Shown here in pieces: positions 1-8,330 of a DNA stretch of 15,146 bases (within the stretch, counting starts at the first letter, position 1; every line of letters begins with the position of its first letter). Below the pieces are notes generated by a model. It had not been told where the DNA came from. It saw only the letters and a list, made by a program, of their open reading frames with translations, and did no database searches. Source of the DNA: Kiritimatiellia bacterium. Its GTDB lineage: Bacteria > Verrucomicrobiota > Kiritimatiellia > RFP12 > UBA1067. The translations under genes and the position numbers were made by a program. The stretch spans positions 1 through 15,146 of the forward strand of contig JAGBXE010000217.1 of assembly GCA_017629455.1 (NCBI GenBank), in the 5' to 3' direction.

Positions 1-154
1 AGAAGGCCGCTGCGGTTTCGCCGGCTCCCCCACGAGCGTAAACAAGATTGAGTCGGTCGTTTTGGCGGGCGGCGAATTTAAAGAAGTTCCTGCCAGCGAC
101 GAGGGTATTTCCGCGCTTGTTGCCGAGCTGATCAAAGATCATACAATCGGCTAA
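1..154 (+). CDS. etfB: Electron transfer flavoprotein beta subunit, C-terminal end (partial)
   Basis: Only the last 50 codons are inside the window; the 5' part lies off the left edge and codons begin at base 2. The visible residues include CGFAGSPTSVNKIESVV, which matches the conserved EtfB segment near the C-terminus (G-x-x-GSPT-x-V-x-K-I). EtfB binds AMP (or a second FAD in bifurcating types) and forms a heterodimer with EtfA that passes electrons from or to acyl-CoA dehydrogenases in the cytoplasm. The family identity is supported further by etfA starting 37 bases after the stop codon. The fragment is too short to tell a bifurcating from a non-bifurcating ETF, because the diagnostic N-terminal and middle parts are missing. 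Confidence 0.88.
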   Translation, partial: EGRCGFAGSPTSVNKIESVVLAGGEFKEVPASDEGISALVAELIKDHTIG

Positions 155-191
155 ACCTCCATTATTCCACCATTTCACATCTTTAAATATC

Positions 192-1235
192 ATGAAAAAC
201 ACTCAAGGTGAAGTATGGGTATTTGCCGAGCAAGAAGACGGGCGGCTTTCCGACGTTCCGTTTGAGCTTCTCGGCAAGGCACGCGAATTGGCAGCAAAGC
301 TCGGCGTCAAGGTCGGCGCGGTTTTGATGGGCAGTGGCGTCGAAGATTTGGCAAAGCCTCTTTTCGATGGCGGTGCCGATATCGTGCATCTCATCGACGA
401 TCCTGCGCTTAAGGTCTTCCGCAATAAGGCTTACAGGCATGCGCTTGTTGAGCTTGTAAAGCGCGTAAATCCTCAGATTGTGATTTTTGGCGCAACTCAC
501 ATGGGGCGCGATCTTGCGCCGTCAGTTGCAAGTGCGCTTTCTTGCGGGTTGACGGCCGACTGCACCGATTTGCAGATTGGTGACTATGAGGATAAGAAAA
601 CGAAAGAAACGTTTTCGAATGTTCTTATGCAGATTCGCCCTGCATTTGGCGGCAATATTATCGCGACGATTGTCAACGCCCGCAACTGGCCGCAGATGGC
701 GACGGTGCGCGAGGGTGTCATGAAGGTCGTCGACAAGGATGCTGTCAGGAAAGAAAAAGAAGCTGCCGGCATTCAAGATCAGATTGTGCGTCACGAGGCT
801 ATGCTTGACGGCGTTGAAATTCCTGTTGAGGTCGTCGATATCGTGCGCAAAGCTTCAGGCGTCAACCTTAAAGGCGCCCGCGTAATCGTGTGCGGCGGTG
901 CAGGCGTGGGCTCAAAGGAGAACTTTGCTCTTCTGCACGATCTTGCCGCGGCGCTCGGCGGTGCAGTCGGCGGCTCGCGCGCCGCTGTCGACCTTGGCTA
1001 CTGCGAACACGAACGCCAGATCGGTCAGACGGGCGTTACGGTTCGTCCGGCGCTGATGATCAGCTGCGGCATTTCTGGCGCAGTTCAGCATCTTGCAGGC
1101 ATGCAGGATTCGGCAAAGATCATTGCCATCAACACCGACCGCGACGCGCCAATATTCCAGGTGGCGCACTACGGAATTGTCGGCGACCTTAACGTCGTAA
1201 TTCCCAAGCTCATAAAGGCCATCAAGGCGAAATAA
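192..1235 (+). CDS. etfA: Electron transfer flavoprotein alpha subunit
   Basis: This is a 347-residue EtfA, of normal family length. The N-terminal half is the Rossmann-like ETF domain, beginning VWVFAEQEDGRL. The C-terminal half is the FAD-binding domain, with CGGAGVGSKENF at about 234, GQTGVTVRP at 278-286, CGISGAVQH at 292-300 and the closing APIFQVAHYGIVGDL. The protein holds the electron-carrying FAD and pairs with EtfB to link acyl-CoA dehydrogenase to another redox partner. The VRP after GQTG and the CGISGA form resemble anaerobe ETFs more than mitochondrial ones (which have VAP and VGISGA); this is a hint only. No Shine-Dalgarno is visible before the ATG. The start is supported because the first residues already form the first domain strand. 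It lies between etfB and an acyl-CoA dehydrogenase. Confidence 0.96.
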   Translation: MKNTQGEVWVFAEQEDGRLSDVPFELLGKARELAAKLGVKVGAVLMGSGVEDLAKPLFDGGADIVHLIDDPALKVFRNKAYRHALVELVKRVNPQIVIFGATHMGRDLAPSVASALSCGLTADCTDLQIGDYEDKKTKETFSNVLMQIRPAFGGNIIATIVNARNWPQMATVREGVMKVVDKDAVRKEKEAAGIQDQIVRHEAMLDGVEIPVEVVDIVRKASGVNLKGARVIVCGGAGVGSKENFALLHDLAAALGGAVGGSRAAVDLGYCEHERQIGQTGVTVRPALMISCGISGAVQHLAGMQDSAKIIAINTDRDAPIFQVAHYGIVGDLNVVIPKLIKAIKAK

Positions 1236-1265
1236 TCTAAAAACAAATCAACTTAATTACGAGCC

Positions 1266-2999
1266 ATGGCAAACTTTTACAGAGATAATAGCGATATCGC
1301 ATCAGTAATTGACGCGCTTGACCTTTCCGAAGTTGCAGAACTGCGTGAAGAAGGTTTTCGTTTTGCAAAGGAACATGCTTTCGCGCCGAAAGATGCTGCT
1401 GATGCAATCGACAACTATAAGCGCGCGCTTGATTTGTGCGGCGATATAATGGGTAACCGCATAGCTCCGCTTGCCGAAGAGACTGATAAAGTTGGCAACA
1501 CCCTTAATGACGACGGTTCGGTAACCCGCGCTCCCGGCATGAAGCTTGCAATTGAGCTTTTCGGGAAGACGGGGCTTATGGGCGTTACGATTCCGTATTA
1601 TCTGGGCGGCCTTAATATGCCAGGCACGGTGCTTACGGCCTGTAACGATATCGTAAGCCGCGGCGATGCTGCGCTTATGAATCTTTTCGGCTTGCAGGGC
1701 ATTGCCGAAACGATTAATTCATTCGCCGATGAAGAAATCAAAAAGCAGTACGTTCCGCGCCTTGTTACGGGCGAGTGGACGGGCGCGATGGTACTTACCG
1801 AGCCCGATGCCGGAAGCGATCTTCAGAGCGTTAAGACTTCTGCTTATCAGCTTCCCGACGGCTCTTGGCGCGTTAATGGCGTAAAGCGCTTCATTACGAA
1901 CGGCTGCGGTGAGGTGCTTATCGTTCTTGCACGTACAGAGCCAGAATTTTCCGACGGCCGCGGTCTTTCCTGCTTGCTCGTCGAGAAGGGGCCGTGGGTT
2001 AAGGTGCGCCGCCTTGAAAATAAGCTTGGTATTCACGGCTCGCCCACCTGCGAAATGGTCTTTACCGAAGCTCCGGCGAAATTGATCGGTCAGCGCAAGC
2101 GCGGCCTTATCACCTACGTTATGGCTCTTATGAACGGCGCACGAATGGGTATTGCCGCGCAAGGTACAGGCATTGGCGAGGCCGCTTATCGTGCAGCTCG
2201 CGAGTATGCCGCAAGCCGCCGTCAGTTTGGTTCTTCCATCGATTCGTTCGCATCGCTCCGTGAGATTCTCGCCGATATGTCGGTCGATGTCCAAGCTTCG
2301 CGCGTTTTGGCGTATTATTCCGCCAAATGCGTCGACTTGGAAGAAGGCCTTACGCGCAAGTTCGAGTCGCTTAAGGGTACGCCCGAAGCGCAGGCTGTGC
2401 GTGCTCGCATGAAGAAGTACGCGGCGTTTAATAAGATGCTTACGCCTATGGCCAAGTACTACGGCTCTGAAATGTCGATGCGCAACGCGATGTCGGCGAT
2501 TTCTGTGATGGGCGGCTCAGGCTACATGAAGGACTACCCGTGCGAGCGCTATTTGCGCGACAGCCGCATTACAACGATTTACGAAGGTACGTCGCAGCTT
2601 CAGGTCGTCGCGGCGATTGCCGGCGTTACCGGCGCTCTTGTGCCGGCTGTAATCGACGACATTCTCGGTGAGGGCTGGTCGAGTGCGCATCCGCGCATGA
2701 CGGCGCTTCTTGCCGAGATGAACGAGGCGATCGAATACGCAAAGAGCCGCGAGGATTCGAAGGAGTATATGGCTCTTTCCGCGCGCAGGCTTGTGGATGC
2801 AGGCGTTGCCCTTATCATCACGGCGTTACTCTTTATGCTTTCTGAAAAGGGGGTTCCCGGCAAGGATGCAGCTCTTGCACATTGGCTTGCGAGCGAATTT
2901 CCGCGCGTTCGCGCAGGGCTTGAGCGCGTCAAGGGCGGTTATGCTGCGCCTGTCAGCGAGCTTGATGTTCTCGCTCCCATGCCCGCGCCGCGCGATTAA
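1266..2999 (+). CDS. Acyl-CoA dehydrogenase, long form
   Basis: A 577-residue flavin-dependent acyl-CoA dehydrogenase that would oxidise an acyl-CoA at the alpha-beta bond, or run in reverse on an enoyl-CoA, and exchange electrons with the neighbouring ETF. The FAD-binding middle domain shows AMVLTEPDAGSDLQ and FITNGCGE. KLGIHGSPTCEMVF and SRRQFGSSIDSF are also typical. The catalytic base is Glu440 in IYEGTSQLQ, the position of Glu376 in medium-chain acyl-CoA dehydrogenase. The usual family length is about 380 residues. The extra length comes from an N-terminal stretch starting MANFYRDN and a C-terminal extension after about residue 460. The same layout, including the MANFY start, is known in Bacteroidota enzymes that sit beside etfBA. 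The chain length of the substrate cannot be read from sequence. No clear Shine-Dalgarno precedes the ATG. Confidence 0.93.
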   Translation: MANFYRDNSDIASVIDALDLSEVAELREEGFRFAKEHAFAPKDAADAIDNYKRALDLCGDIMGNRIAPLAEETDKVGNTLNDDGSVTRAPGMKLAIELFGKTGLMGVTIPYYLGGLNMPGTVLTACNDIVSRGDAALMNLFGLQGIAETINSFADEEIKKQYVPRLVTGEWTGAMVLTEPDAGSDLQSVKTSAYQLPDGSWRVNGVKRFITNGCGEVLIVLARTEPEFSDGRGLSCLLVEKGPWVKVRRLENKLGIHGSPTCEMVFTEAPAKLIGQRKRGLITYVMALMNGARMGIAAQGTGIGEAAYRAAREYAASRRQFGSSIDSFASLREILADMSVDVQASRVLAYYSAKCVDLEEGLTRKFESLKGTPEAQAVRARMKKYAAFNKMLTPMAKYYGSEMSMRNAMSAISVMGGSGYMKDYPCERYLRDSRITTIYEGTSQLQVVAAIAGVTGALVPAVIDDILGEGWSSAHPRMTALLAEMNEAIEYAKSREDSKEYMALSARRLVDAGVALIITALLFMLSEKGVPGKDAALAHWLASEFPRVRAGLERVKGGYAAPVSELDVLAPMPAPRD

Positions 3000-3030
3000 G
3001 AGGTGTTTTGTAAAGGTTTCTAGTTTAAAA

Positions 3031-3038
3031 AGAGGTGG
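3031..3038 (+). promoter_or_regulatory. Shine-Dalgarno that fixes the fucI start
   Basis: AGAGGTGG lies 5 bases before the ATG at 3044. The in-frame GTG at 3035 overlaps this site and would have no ribosome binding site of its own, so the ATG at 3044 is the likelier start. Confidence 0.7.
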
Positions 3039-3043
3039 TAAAG

Positions 3044-4843
3044 ATGCAAACGGTTTTCACGCACAACAAGTTTCCGAGAATTGGTATTCGTCCAATAATC
3101 GATGGCCGTCGTCGCGGAGTGAGAGAGTCTCTCGAAGATCAGACGATGAGCATGGCAAAAGCTGCCGCGAAGCTTATTTCTGAAAATCTCTGCTATCCCG
3201 ACGGCTCACCTGTGGAGTGTGTGATAGCCGATACCACCATCGGCGGCCGGTTCGAAGCGGCGCAATGCGCCAACAAGTTCCGCGATAACAATGTTGGCGT
3301 ATCTCTTTCCGTAACGCCGTGCTGGTGCTACGGCACGGAGACGATGGATCTCGATCCGTCGATTCCTAAGGCCGTTTGGGGCTTTAACGGCACGGAGCGC
3401 CCGGGCGCAGTGTACTTAGCTTGTATGCTCGCCGGTTACGCTCAGCGCGGCATGCCGGCTTATGGCATCTATGGTCACGAAGTTCAGAATCGCGATGAAT
3501 CATCTAAGATTCCGGAAGATGTCGCCGAGAAGATTCTTCGTTTCGCCAAGGCAGGGCTTGCTGTTGCCATGATGAAGGGTAAGAGCTACCTTTCGATCGG
3601 CACTTCGTCGATGGGTATTGCCGGCTCCTTCGTTGATGTTGACTTTATGCAGGATTATCTCGGGCTCGCCACTGAGAATATGGATGAGTGCGAGATTCTT
3701 CGCCGCATGGAAGAAGGCATCTACGACAAGGAAGAATACGAAAAGGCCCTTGCGTGGATGCGTAAGAACCTTAAAGAAGGTAAAGATTATAATCCTAAGA
3801 AAATCCAAAAGTCTCGCGAGTCTAAGGATAAAGACTGGGAGTTTATCGCCAAGATGTCGATTATCATTCGCGACATGATGGCTGGTAATCCCAAGCTTGC
3901 TGAGATGGGTTTTGGCGAAGAGGCTGTCGGGCGCAATGCAATCGCCGGCGGCTTCCAAGGGCAGCGTCAGTGGACTGATCACTGGCCGAACGGCGACGTC
4001 GCTGAGGTTATGTGCAATAGCTCCTTCGACTGGAATGGTAAGAAGATGCCTCAGATTCTCGCCACCGAAAATGACGCGCTTAATGGTGTGTGCATGCTCT
4101 TCCAGTGGCTTCTTACTAATAAGGCGTCGATGTTCGCCGATGTTCGCACTTACCGGTCTGACGCCGCTGTTAAGCGCGCTACGGGTAAGGGCTTGCCTAA
4201 GGACGCAAAGGCTGGAATTATCCACCTTATTAACTCGGGCAGCTGCTGCCTAGACGCGGCAGGCGAGATGAAGGAGAAGGGTAAGAGCGTATTTAAGAAT
4301 TGGTGGGATGTCACCGAGAAGGATATTAATGCTACGCTTAAGGCTACCAAGTGGGTTCCAGCGGGCGTTGAATATTTCCGCGGCGGTGGTTTTAGCTCAT
4401 CGTTCTTAACGCCTAAGGGTATGCCGCTTACGATGATCCGTCTTGCGCTCGTTAAGGGCCAGGGCCCCATTCTTCAGATTGCCGAAGGTTGGTCGACGAC
4501 GCTCGATGATAAGCAGCAAGAAACTCTTATGCTTCGTACGAATCCCGAATGGCCTTGCACCTGGTTTACGCCTCGCCTTACGGGTAAGGGCTTCTTCAAA
4601 GACGTTTACTCGGTGATGAATGCTTGGGCGGCGAACCACGGCGCGATTGCTTATGGTCATATTGGCGCTGATCTTATCACACTCGCTTCGATGCTCCGTA
4701 TTCCTGTAGCTATGCACAACGTTCCGGAAGAGAAGGTCTTCCAGCCGCATTGCTGGGGGCTCTTTGGCGCTTCTGACGATCCGACAGGGGCCGATTACCG
4801 CGCTTGCGCGAACTTCGGCCCGCTCTACGCGACAAATCGCTGA
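3044..4843 (+). CDS. fucI: L-fucose isomerase
   Basis: A 599-residue cytoplasmic enzyme that converts L-fucose to L-fuculose (and typically D-arabinose to D-ribulose), the first step of fucose breakdown. It is collinear with E. coli FucI (591 residues) over its whole length. Recognisable blocks are [20 protein letters not shown] at the N-terminus, [40 protein letters not shown] and [10 protein letters not shown] at the end. The three manganese ligands of the family are present: Glu342 in ATENDALNG, Asp366 in FADVRTY and His532 in ANHG. The ATG at 3044 is preferred over a GTG at 3035. No other fucose genes (kinase, aldolase, permease, fucosidase) are in the window, so the rest of the pathway must lie elsewhere. 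It follows the acyl-CoA dehydrogenase by 44 bases and may share its transcript. Confidence 0.97.
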   Translation: MQTVFTHNKFPRIGIRPIIDGRRRGVRESLEDQTMSMAKAAAKLISENLCYPDGSPVECVIADTTIGGRFEAAQCANKFRDNNVGVSLSVTPCWCYGTETMDLDPSIPKAVWGFNGTERPGAVYLACMLAGYAQRGMPAYGIYGHEVQNRDESSKIPEDVAEKILRFAKAGLAVAMMKGKSYLSIGTSSMGIAGSFVDVDFMQDYLGLATENMDECEILRRMEEGIYDKEEYEKALAWMRKNLKEGKDYNPKKIQKSRESKDKDWEFIAKMSIIIRDMMAGNPKLAEMGFGEEAVGRNAIAGGFQGQRQWTDHWPNGDVAEVMCNSSFDWNGKKMPQILATENDALNGVCMLFQWLLTNKASMFADVRTYRSDAAVKRATGKGLPKDAKAGIIHLINSGSCCLDAAGEMKEKGKSVFKNWWDVTEKDINATLKATKWVPAGVEYFRGGGFSSSFLTPKGMPLTMIRLALVKGQGPILQIAEGWSTTLDDKQQETLMLRTNPEWPCTWFTPRLTGKGFFKDVYSVMNAWAANHGAIAYGHIGADLITLASMLRIPVAMHNVPEEKVFQPHCWGLFGASDDPTGADYRACANFGPLYATNR

Positions 4844-4852
4844 GAACTGCGC

Positions 4853-4869
4853 GTTAACATTCCGTTAAC
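4853..4869. repeat. Two GTTAAC palindromes, 11 bp apart
   Basis: GTTAAC occurs at 4853-4858 and again at 4864-4869, just after the fucI stop. The centre-to-centre distance is 11 bp, about one helical turn. This spacing is what a dimeric regulator would want, but the hexamer is short and the region is AT-rich, so chance is possible. No function is assigned. Confidence 0.3.
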
Positions 4870-4898
4870 TTTAGTTTGGTAGAATTTTTTCGCGACGG

Positions 4899-4928
4899 TT
4901 GTTAAAAGCAACGCAAACTAGGTTTAAT
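4899..4928 (+). promoter_or_regulatory. Candidate sigma-70-type promoter for the gldA operon
   Basis: TTGTTA (4899-4904) and TTTAAT (4923-4928) are separated by 18 bases and resemble -35 and -10 boxes. They sit about 37 bases before the gldA start. The 121-base gap between fucI and gldA is the longest before 13233, so a promoter is expected here. TAGAAT at 4880-4885 is an alternative -10 box without a well-spaced -35. Housekeeping promoters in this lineage may differ from the E. coli consensus. Confidence 0.3.
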
Positions 4929-4948
4929 AAACACGACTAATGCATTAC

Positions 4949-4955
4949 AAGGAGA
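4949..4955 (+). promoter_or_regulatory. Strong Shine-Dalgarno of gldA
   Basis: AAGGAGA lies 9 bases before the ATG at 4965. It is the best ribosome binding site in the window and fits an operon-leading gene. Confidence 0.75.
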
Positions 4956-4964
4956 ACGATCGCA

Positions 4965-5705
4965 ATGCTAGAAGTTAAAAACCTTAAGAAACGCTTCGGC
5001 GATTTTGAGGCGGTGAAAGGTGTTTCGTTCACTGTTTCAGAGGGTGAGGTATTAGGCTTTCTCGGCCCGAATGGAGCTGGCAAGTCGACGACTATGCGCA
5101 TGATAACGGGCTTTCTGCCGCCTACCAGCGGAGCTGCTGTTATTGATGGGCATGACATAACGCTTGAGCCCATCGCGGCTAAGGAGGCTCTTGGTTATCT
5201 GCCGGAATCCGCGCCCAGTTACAAGTCGATGACTGTTGGCGACTATCTTTCTTTCGTCGCGGAAATTCGTGGTTGCACCGATGTTAAGAAGGCAGTAGCT
5301 GATGCGATTAACAAAGCAAAGCTCGGTTCGCGCGCTAATCAGACGATTGAAACTCTTTCAAAAGGTTACCGCCAGCGTACAGCGTTTGCAGCGGCAATCC
5401 TCAAAGATCCTAAAGTTCTCATAATGGACGAGCCTACCGACGGCCTTGATCCGAATCAGAAGTTCGAGGTCCGTAAACTTATTCGCGGCATGGCCGAGAA
5501 CGAGAAGAAGGCAGTTATCATCTCGACACATATTCTTGAAGAGGTCGATGCCGTCTGCACTCACGTCGTTATTATTGCCGACGGTGAGGCAAAGACGGGA
5601 ACTGCTGACAACGCGAAGATTTCCGTTGCGGAACTGAAGAAGCTCGATCCGTCGGGCGATCTCGATGTTATCTTCCGCAAGTTGACGATGGGGGAGGCGA
5701 AGTAA
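4965..5705 (+). CDS. gldA: ABC transporter ATPase, GldA-like
   Basis: A 246-residue ATP-binding subunit of an ABC-2 type transporter; it would bind the cytoplasmic face of the fused permease encoded next. Walker A is GPNGAGKST (34-42), the signature is LSKGY (131-135), Walker B is VLIMDEPTDGLDP with Asp155 and Glu156, and the switch histidine is His189 in STHILEE. The Q-loop position reads GYLPES, with no glutamine. I recall this as usual for GldA-like ATPases. The LSKGYRQR signature is also typical of that branch. The stop codon is one base before the start of the next gene, so the two are translationally linked. The name refers to sequence family only; gliding motility is not implied. NatA-like or other ABC-2 ATPases are the closest alternatives. 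Confidence 0.9.
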   Translation: MLEVKNLKKRFGDFEAVKGVSFTVSEGEVLGFLGPNGAGKSTTMRMITGFLPPTSGAAVIDGHDITLEPIAAKEALGYLPESAPSYKSMTVGDYLSFVAEIRGCTDVKKAVADAINKAKLGSRANQTIETLSKGYRQRTAFAAAILKDPKVLIMDEPTDGLDPNQKFEVRKLIRGMAENEKKAVIISTHILEEVDAVCTHVVIIADGEAKTGTADNAKISVAELKKLDPSGDLDVIFRKLTMGEAK

Positions 5706-5706
5706 C

Positions 5707-8289
5707 ATGAAAAATATTAAGGCAGTATTCAAGCGCGAGTTTAAGGCATATTTCGATTCGCCTGTCGCGTACGTCTTTTTGACGGCATTTCTCGTCCTGA
5801 TCGGCTTTTTGACGTTTGGCGTTGCGATGTTCTATGAGCGCCGCCAGGCCGATCTTACGCCGTTTTTCTTCTGGCATCCATGGGTTTACCTCCTTTTGGT
5901 TCCGGCGGCCACGATGGGCCTATGGGCTGACGAGCGGCGCAACGGCACGGCCGAGTTGCTCCTTACCTTGCCGATGACCACGTGGGAAGCGTTGGTCGGT
6001 AAGTTTCTTGCGGCATGGTCGTTCCTCTCGATAGCCGTTGGCCTTACGCTTCCTGTTGCATTGACGGCCGGCTACCTTGGCTCGCCCGACTGGGGCGCAG
6101 TCTTTTGCGGTTATGTTGGTTCCGTCCTTATGGCGGGCGCTGCGGCGGCGATTGGCGTTTTTGCTTCGACGCTTTCGCGTTCTAGCGTAATCGGGTTTGT
6201 CGTTTCGCTGGCGATGGTATTCGTGCTTATGATCGTCGGCTTTGATCCTGTAACTACGGCAGTAGCCAATTGGGGCGTTCCCGGTGTTATAGTTGATTCG
6301 CTAGCCGCCTGCTCTCTTTTGAGCCACTTCGAATCAATGCGCAGGGGCGTACTTGATTTTGCCGACATCGGTTTTTATGTCGGTATTGTTGTGCTTGCCC
6401 TTACGCTTGCAAAGACGGTTACCGATGGTCGCCGCGGCGCATCGAAGGGCGCGCTTGGCGTCGTGGTTCTTACGGTTATCGTGGTCGCCGCCGATGTTAT
6501 TCTTGCTGCTCTTCCGCTCCGCGTCGATCTTACCGCCGAAAGCCTTTATACGCTTTCCAGCGGTTCGAAGGCGGTCCTTGGAAAGCTTGAAGAAGACGTT
6601 ACAATCAAGTATTACGTCAGCTCCTCTGCTGCCGACATGCCGATGGCTCTTAAAACGTACGCCCAGCGTGTCGAGAATCTCCTAAAGGAATATGTAAGGG
6701 CATCCAACGACCATATCGTCTTGGAAGCATATGACCCGAAGCCCGATTCCGATGCCGAGGAATGGGCGCAGCGCTACGGCATCGAGCCGCAAACCGTAAA
6801 CCCGTTCGGTTCGCCAATTTACTTCGGTCTTGTTGCTGTTTCCGGCGACAATGAGCAGACGCTTGGCATTCTTTCGCCCAAGACAGAATCTACGCTTGAG
6901 TATGATATTACTCGTCTTGTTACGCGTGTAGCGTGGCCAGAGCGCCCTGTAATCGGTGTTATGACCTCGCTTACCGATGTGATGGGTGGGCAGATGAACC
7001 CGATGATGATGCAGATGGGGCAGCGCCCGCAGCCAGGGTGGGCGGCTTTCTCCGAGCTTGCAAAAGACTATGAGGTGCGTACTATCGCTCCCGATTCCAC
7101 CGAGATCGATCCTGAAGTTAAGGCGCTCGTCGTTCTGCACGCAAAGAACCTCTCCGATGCAACTCTTTACGCCATCGATCAGTTCGTTCTTCGCGGCGGC
7201 AGGCTTATCGCGTGTGTCGATCCCTTCTCCATAAAAGATATGATTGCTTCGCGTCAGCAGCAAAATCCGATGATGATGCAGATGGGCGGAGCGCAGGACG
7301 GTCCTTCAACGCTCGGCAAGCTCTTTGATTCGTGGGGAATCACTTTCGATACGAGCAAGATAGCAGGCGATCTTGCCGCATCCACGAAGCTTAACAACGG
7401 GCAGGGCGGTGTAGAGGAAAATCCTGCATTCCTTTCGCTCGGCGCTGAGAATATGGACAAGGGCGATCTTCTCGTTCAGAGCCTTTCGCAGGTGATGTTG
7501 CCATTTGCTGGTTCCTTCTCCTTTACCAAGAAGGACGGCGAGCTTGTCTTTACGCCTGTTATCACGACTTCGAAGGATTCTTCCTGCACGGTCGACAAGA
7601 TGACAGTCCAGTTCGGCGGCGGCATGAAGGAAATGATTCCCGATGGTCACGAGCGTGTTGTTGCAGCTCGCCTTGCAGGTACATTCAAAACGGCATTCCC
7701 CAAGGGTCCGGACGGCACGAATGATGTCTCCAAGGCGCTTACTGAGGGTAATGGTTCGGTGATGCTCATTGCTGATTCCGATTTCCTTGCCGACGACTTC
7801 TGCGTGCGCGTCATGAAAACGCCCTTTGGGTCGATTCCTCAACTCATTAACGACAACCTTACGCTCTTCTCGAATGTGATCGAGCAGTTTGCCGGCCGTG
7901 AGGAGCTTATCGGCGTAAGGAGCCGCGGCGCATCCGACCGTCCGTTTACGGTTGTCGACGAGCTTGAAGCTCAGGCTATGCGCAAGTGGCAGCGCCGTCA
8001 GGCCGATTTCGAAGCGGAGCTCCAGATGACGCAGCAGCGCCTTCAGGCCTTGCAGCAGCAGAAGAGCGGCGATGAACGCTTTATCCTTTCGCGTGAGCAG
8101 CAAGACGAAATATTGAAGCTCCGCAAGGCGCAGGCTGAAACGCGCAAGCAACTTAAGAATGTGCGCAAGGAACTTACAGCTGATATCGATTCGCTTGGCC
8201 TTATGCTCAAGTGTTTCAATATCGCTCTTGTTCCGGCGCTCGTTGTTATCCTTGGCCTTCTGCGCGGGCTTGTCAGAAGGAAGAAGTAA
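5707..8289 (+). CDS. Fused ABC-2 permease and GldG-like auxiliary protein (GldF-GldG)
   Basis: An uninterrupted 860-residue protein made of two proteins that are often separate. Residues 1 to about 243 are a GldF-like permease with about six hydrophobic segments (near 19-43, 53-71, 104-125, 131-153, 161-180 and 220-236) and the typical WADERRNGTAELLLTLPM loop. From about 247 follows a GldG part. It has one membrane segment (about 248-269), then DLTAESLYTLS from residue 274, a large extracytoplasmic domain with AIDQFVLRGGRLIACVDP, a glutamine-rich probable coiled coil (about 758-826) and a C-terminal membrane helix (about 837-854) ending in RRKK. The motif NPMMMQMG occurs twice, at residues 431 and 520. 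Shine-Dalgarno GGGGGAGG (5690-5697) lies inside the end of gldA. The transported substrate is unknown. The fusion would force a 1:1 permease:GldG ratio. Confidence 0.9.
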   Translation: MKNIKAVFKREFKAYFDSPVAYVFLTAFLVLIGFLTFGVAMFYERRQADLTPFFFWHPWVYLLLVPAATMGLWADERRNGTAELLLTLPMTTWEALVGKFLAAWSFLSIAVGLTLPVALTAGYLGSPDWGAVFCGYVGSVLMAGAAAAIGVFASTLSRSSVIGFVVSLAMVFVLMIVGFDPVTTAVANWGVPGVIVDSLAACSLLSHFESMRRGVLDFADIGFYVGIVVLALTLAKTVTDGRRGASKGALGVVVLTVIVVAADVILAALPLRVDLTAESLYTLSSGSKAVLGKLEEDVTIKYYVSSSAADMPMALKTYAQRVENLLKEYVRASNDHIVLEAYDPKPDSDAEEWAQRYGIEPQTVNPFGSPIYFGLVAVSGDNEQTLGILSPKTESTLEYDITRLVTRVAWPERPVIGVMTSLTDVMGGQMNPMMMQMGQRPQPGWAAFSELAKDYEVRTIAPDSTEIDPEVKALVVLHAKNLSDATLYAIDQFVLRGGRLIACVDPFSIKDMIASRQQQNPMMMQMGGAQDGPSTLGKLFDSWGITFDTSKIAGDLAASTKLNNGQGGVEENPAFLSLGAENMDKGDLLVQSLSQVMLPFAGSFSFTKKDGELVFTPVITTSKDSSCTVDKMTVQFGGGMKEMIPDGHERVVAARLAGTFKTAFPKGPDGTNDVSKALTEGNGSVMLIADSDFLADDFCVRVMKTPFGSIPQLINDNLTLFSNVIEQFAGREELIGVRSRGASDRPFTVVDELEAQAMRKWQRRQADFEAELQMTQQRLQALQQQKSGDERFILSREQQDEILKLRKAQAETRKQLKNVRKELTADIDSLGLMLKCFNIALVPALVVILGLLRGLVRRKK
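6997..7020 (+). repeat. First copy of a 24-base repeat encoding NPMMMQMG
   Basis: This segment encodes N-P-M-M-M-Q-M-G (residues 431-438 of the GldF-GldG fusion). It is identical to 7264-7287 except for the last base of the first and last codons. The flanks differ (QRPQPGW here). Confidence 0.8.
7264..7287 (+). repeat. Second copy of the NPMMMQMG-encoding repeat
   Basis: This segment encodes the same eight residues at 520-527, with two silent differences from the copy 267 bases upstream. It follows three glutamine codons and precedes GAQDG. Both copies lie in what look like flexible loops of the extracytoplasmic GldG part. Confidence 0.8.
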
Positions 8290-8330
8290 TTTAACGCGAA
8301 CTTAAGTTTGAAATTTTAAGGAAGACGAAA

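Noticed and set aside
3035..3043. GTG at 3035 as the fucI start
   Set aside because: It overlaps the AGAGGTGG ribosome binding site that serves the ATG at 3044, and E. coli FucI aligns well from near that ATG.
7306..8151. A 281-codon open frame on the - strand inside the GldF-GldG gene
   Set aside because: It is fully contained in a convincing coding region, has no family resemblance and no plausible ribosome binding or operon context.
4965..8289. Evidence for gliding motility from the gld genes
   Set aside because: GldA/F/G homologues are common in non-gliding bacteria, and no other gliding or type IX secretion gene is in the window.
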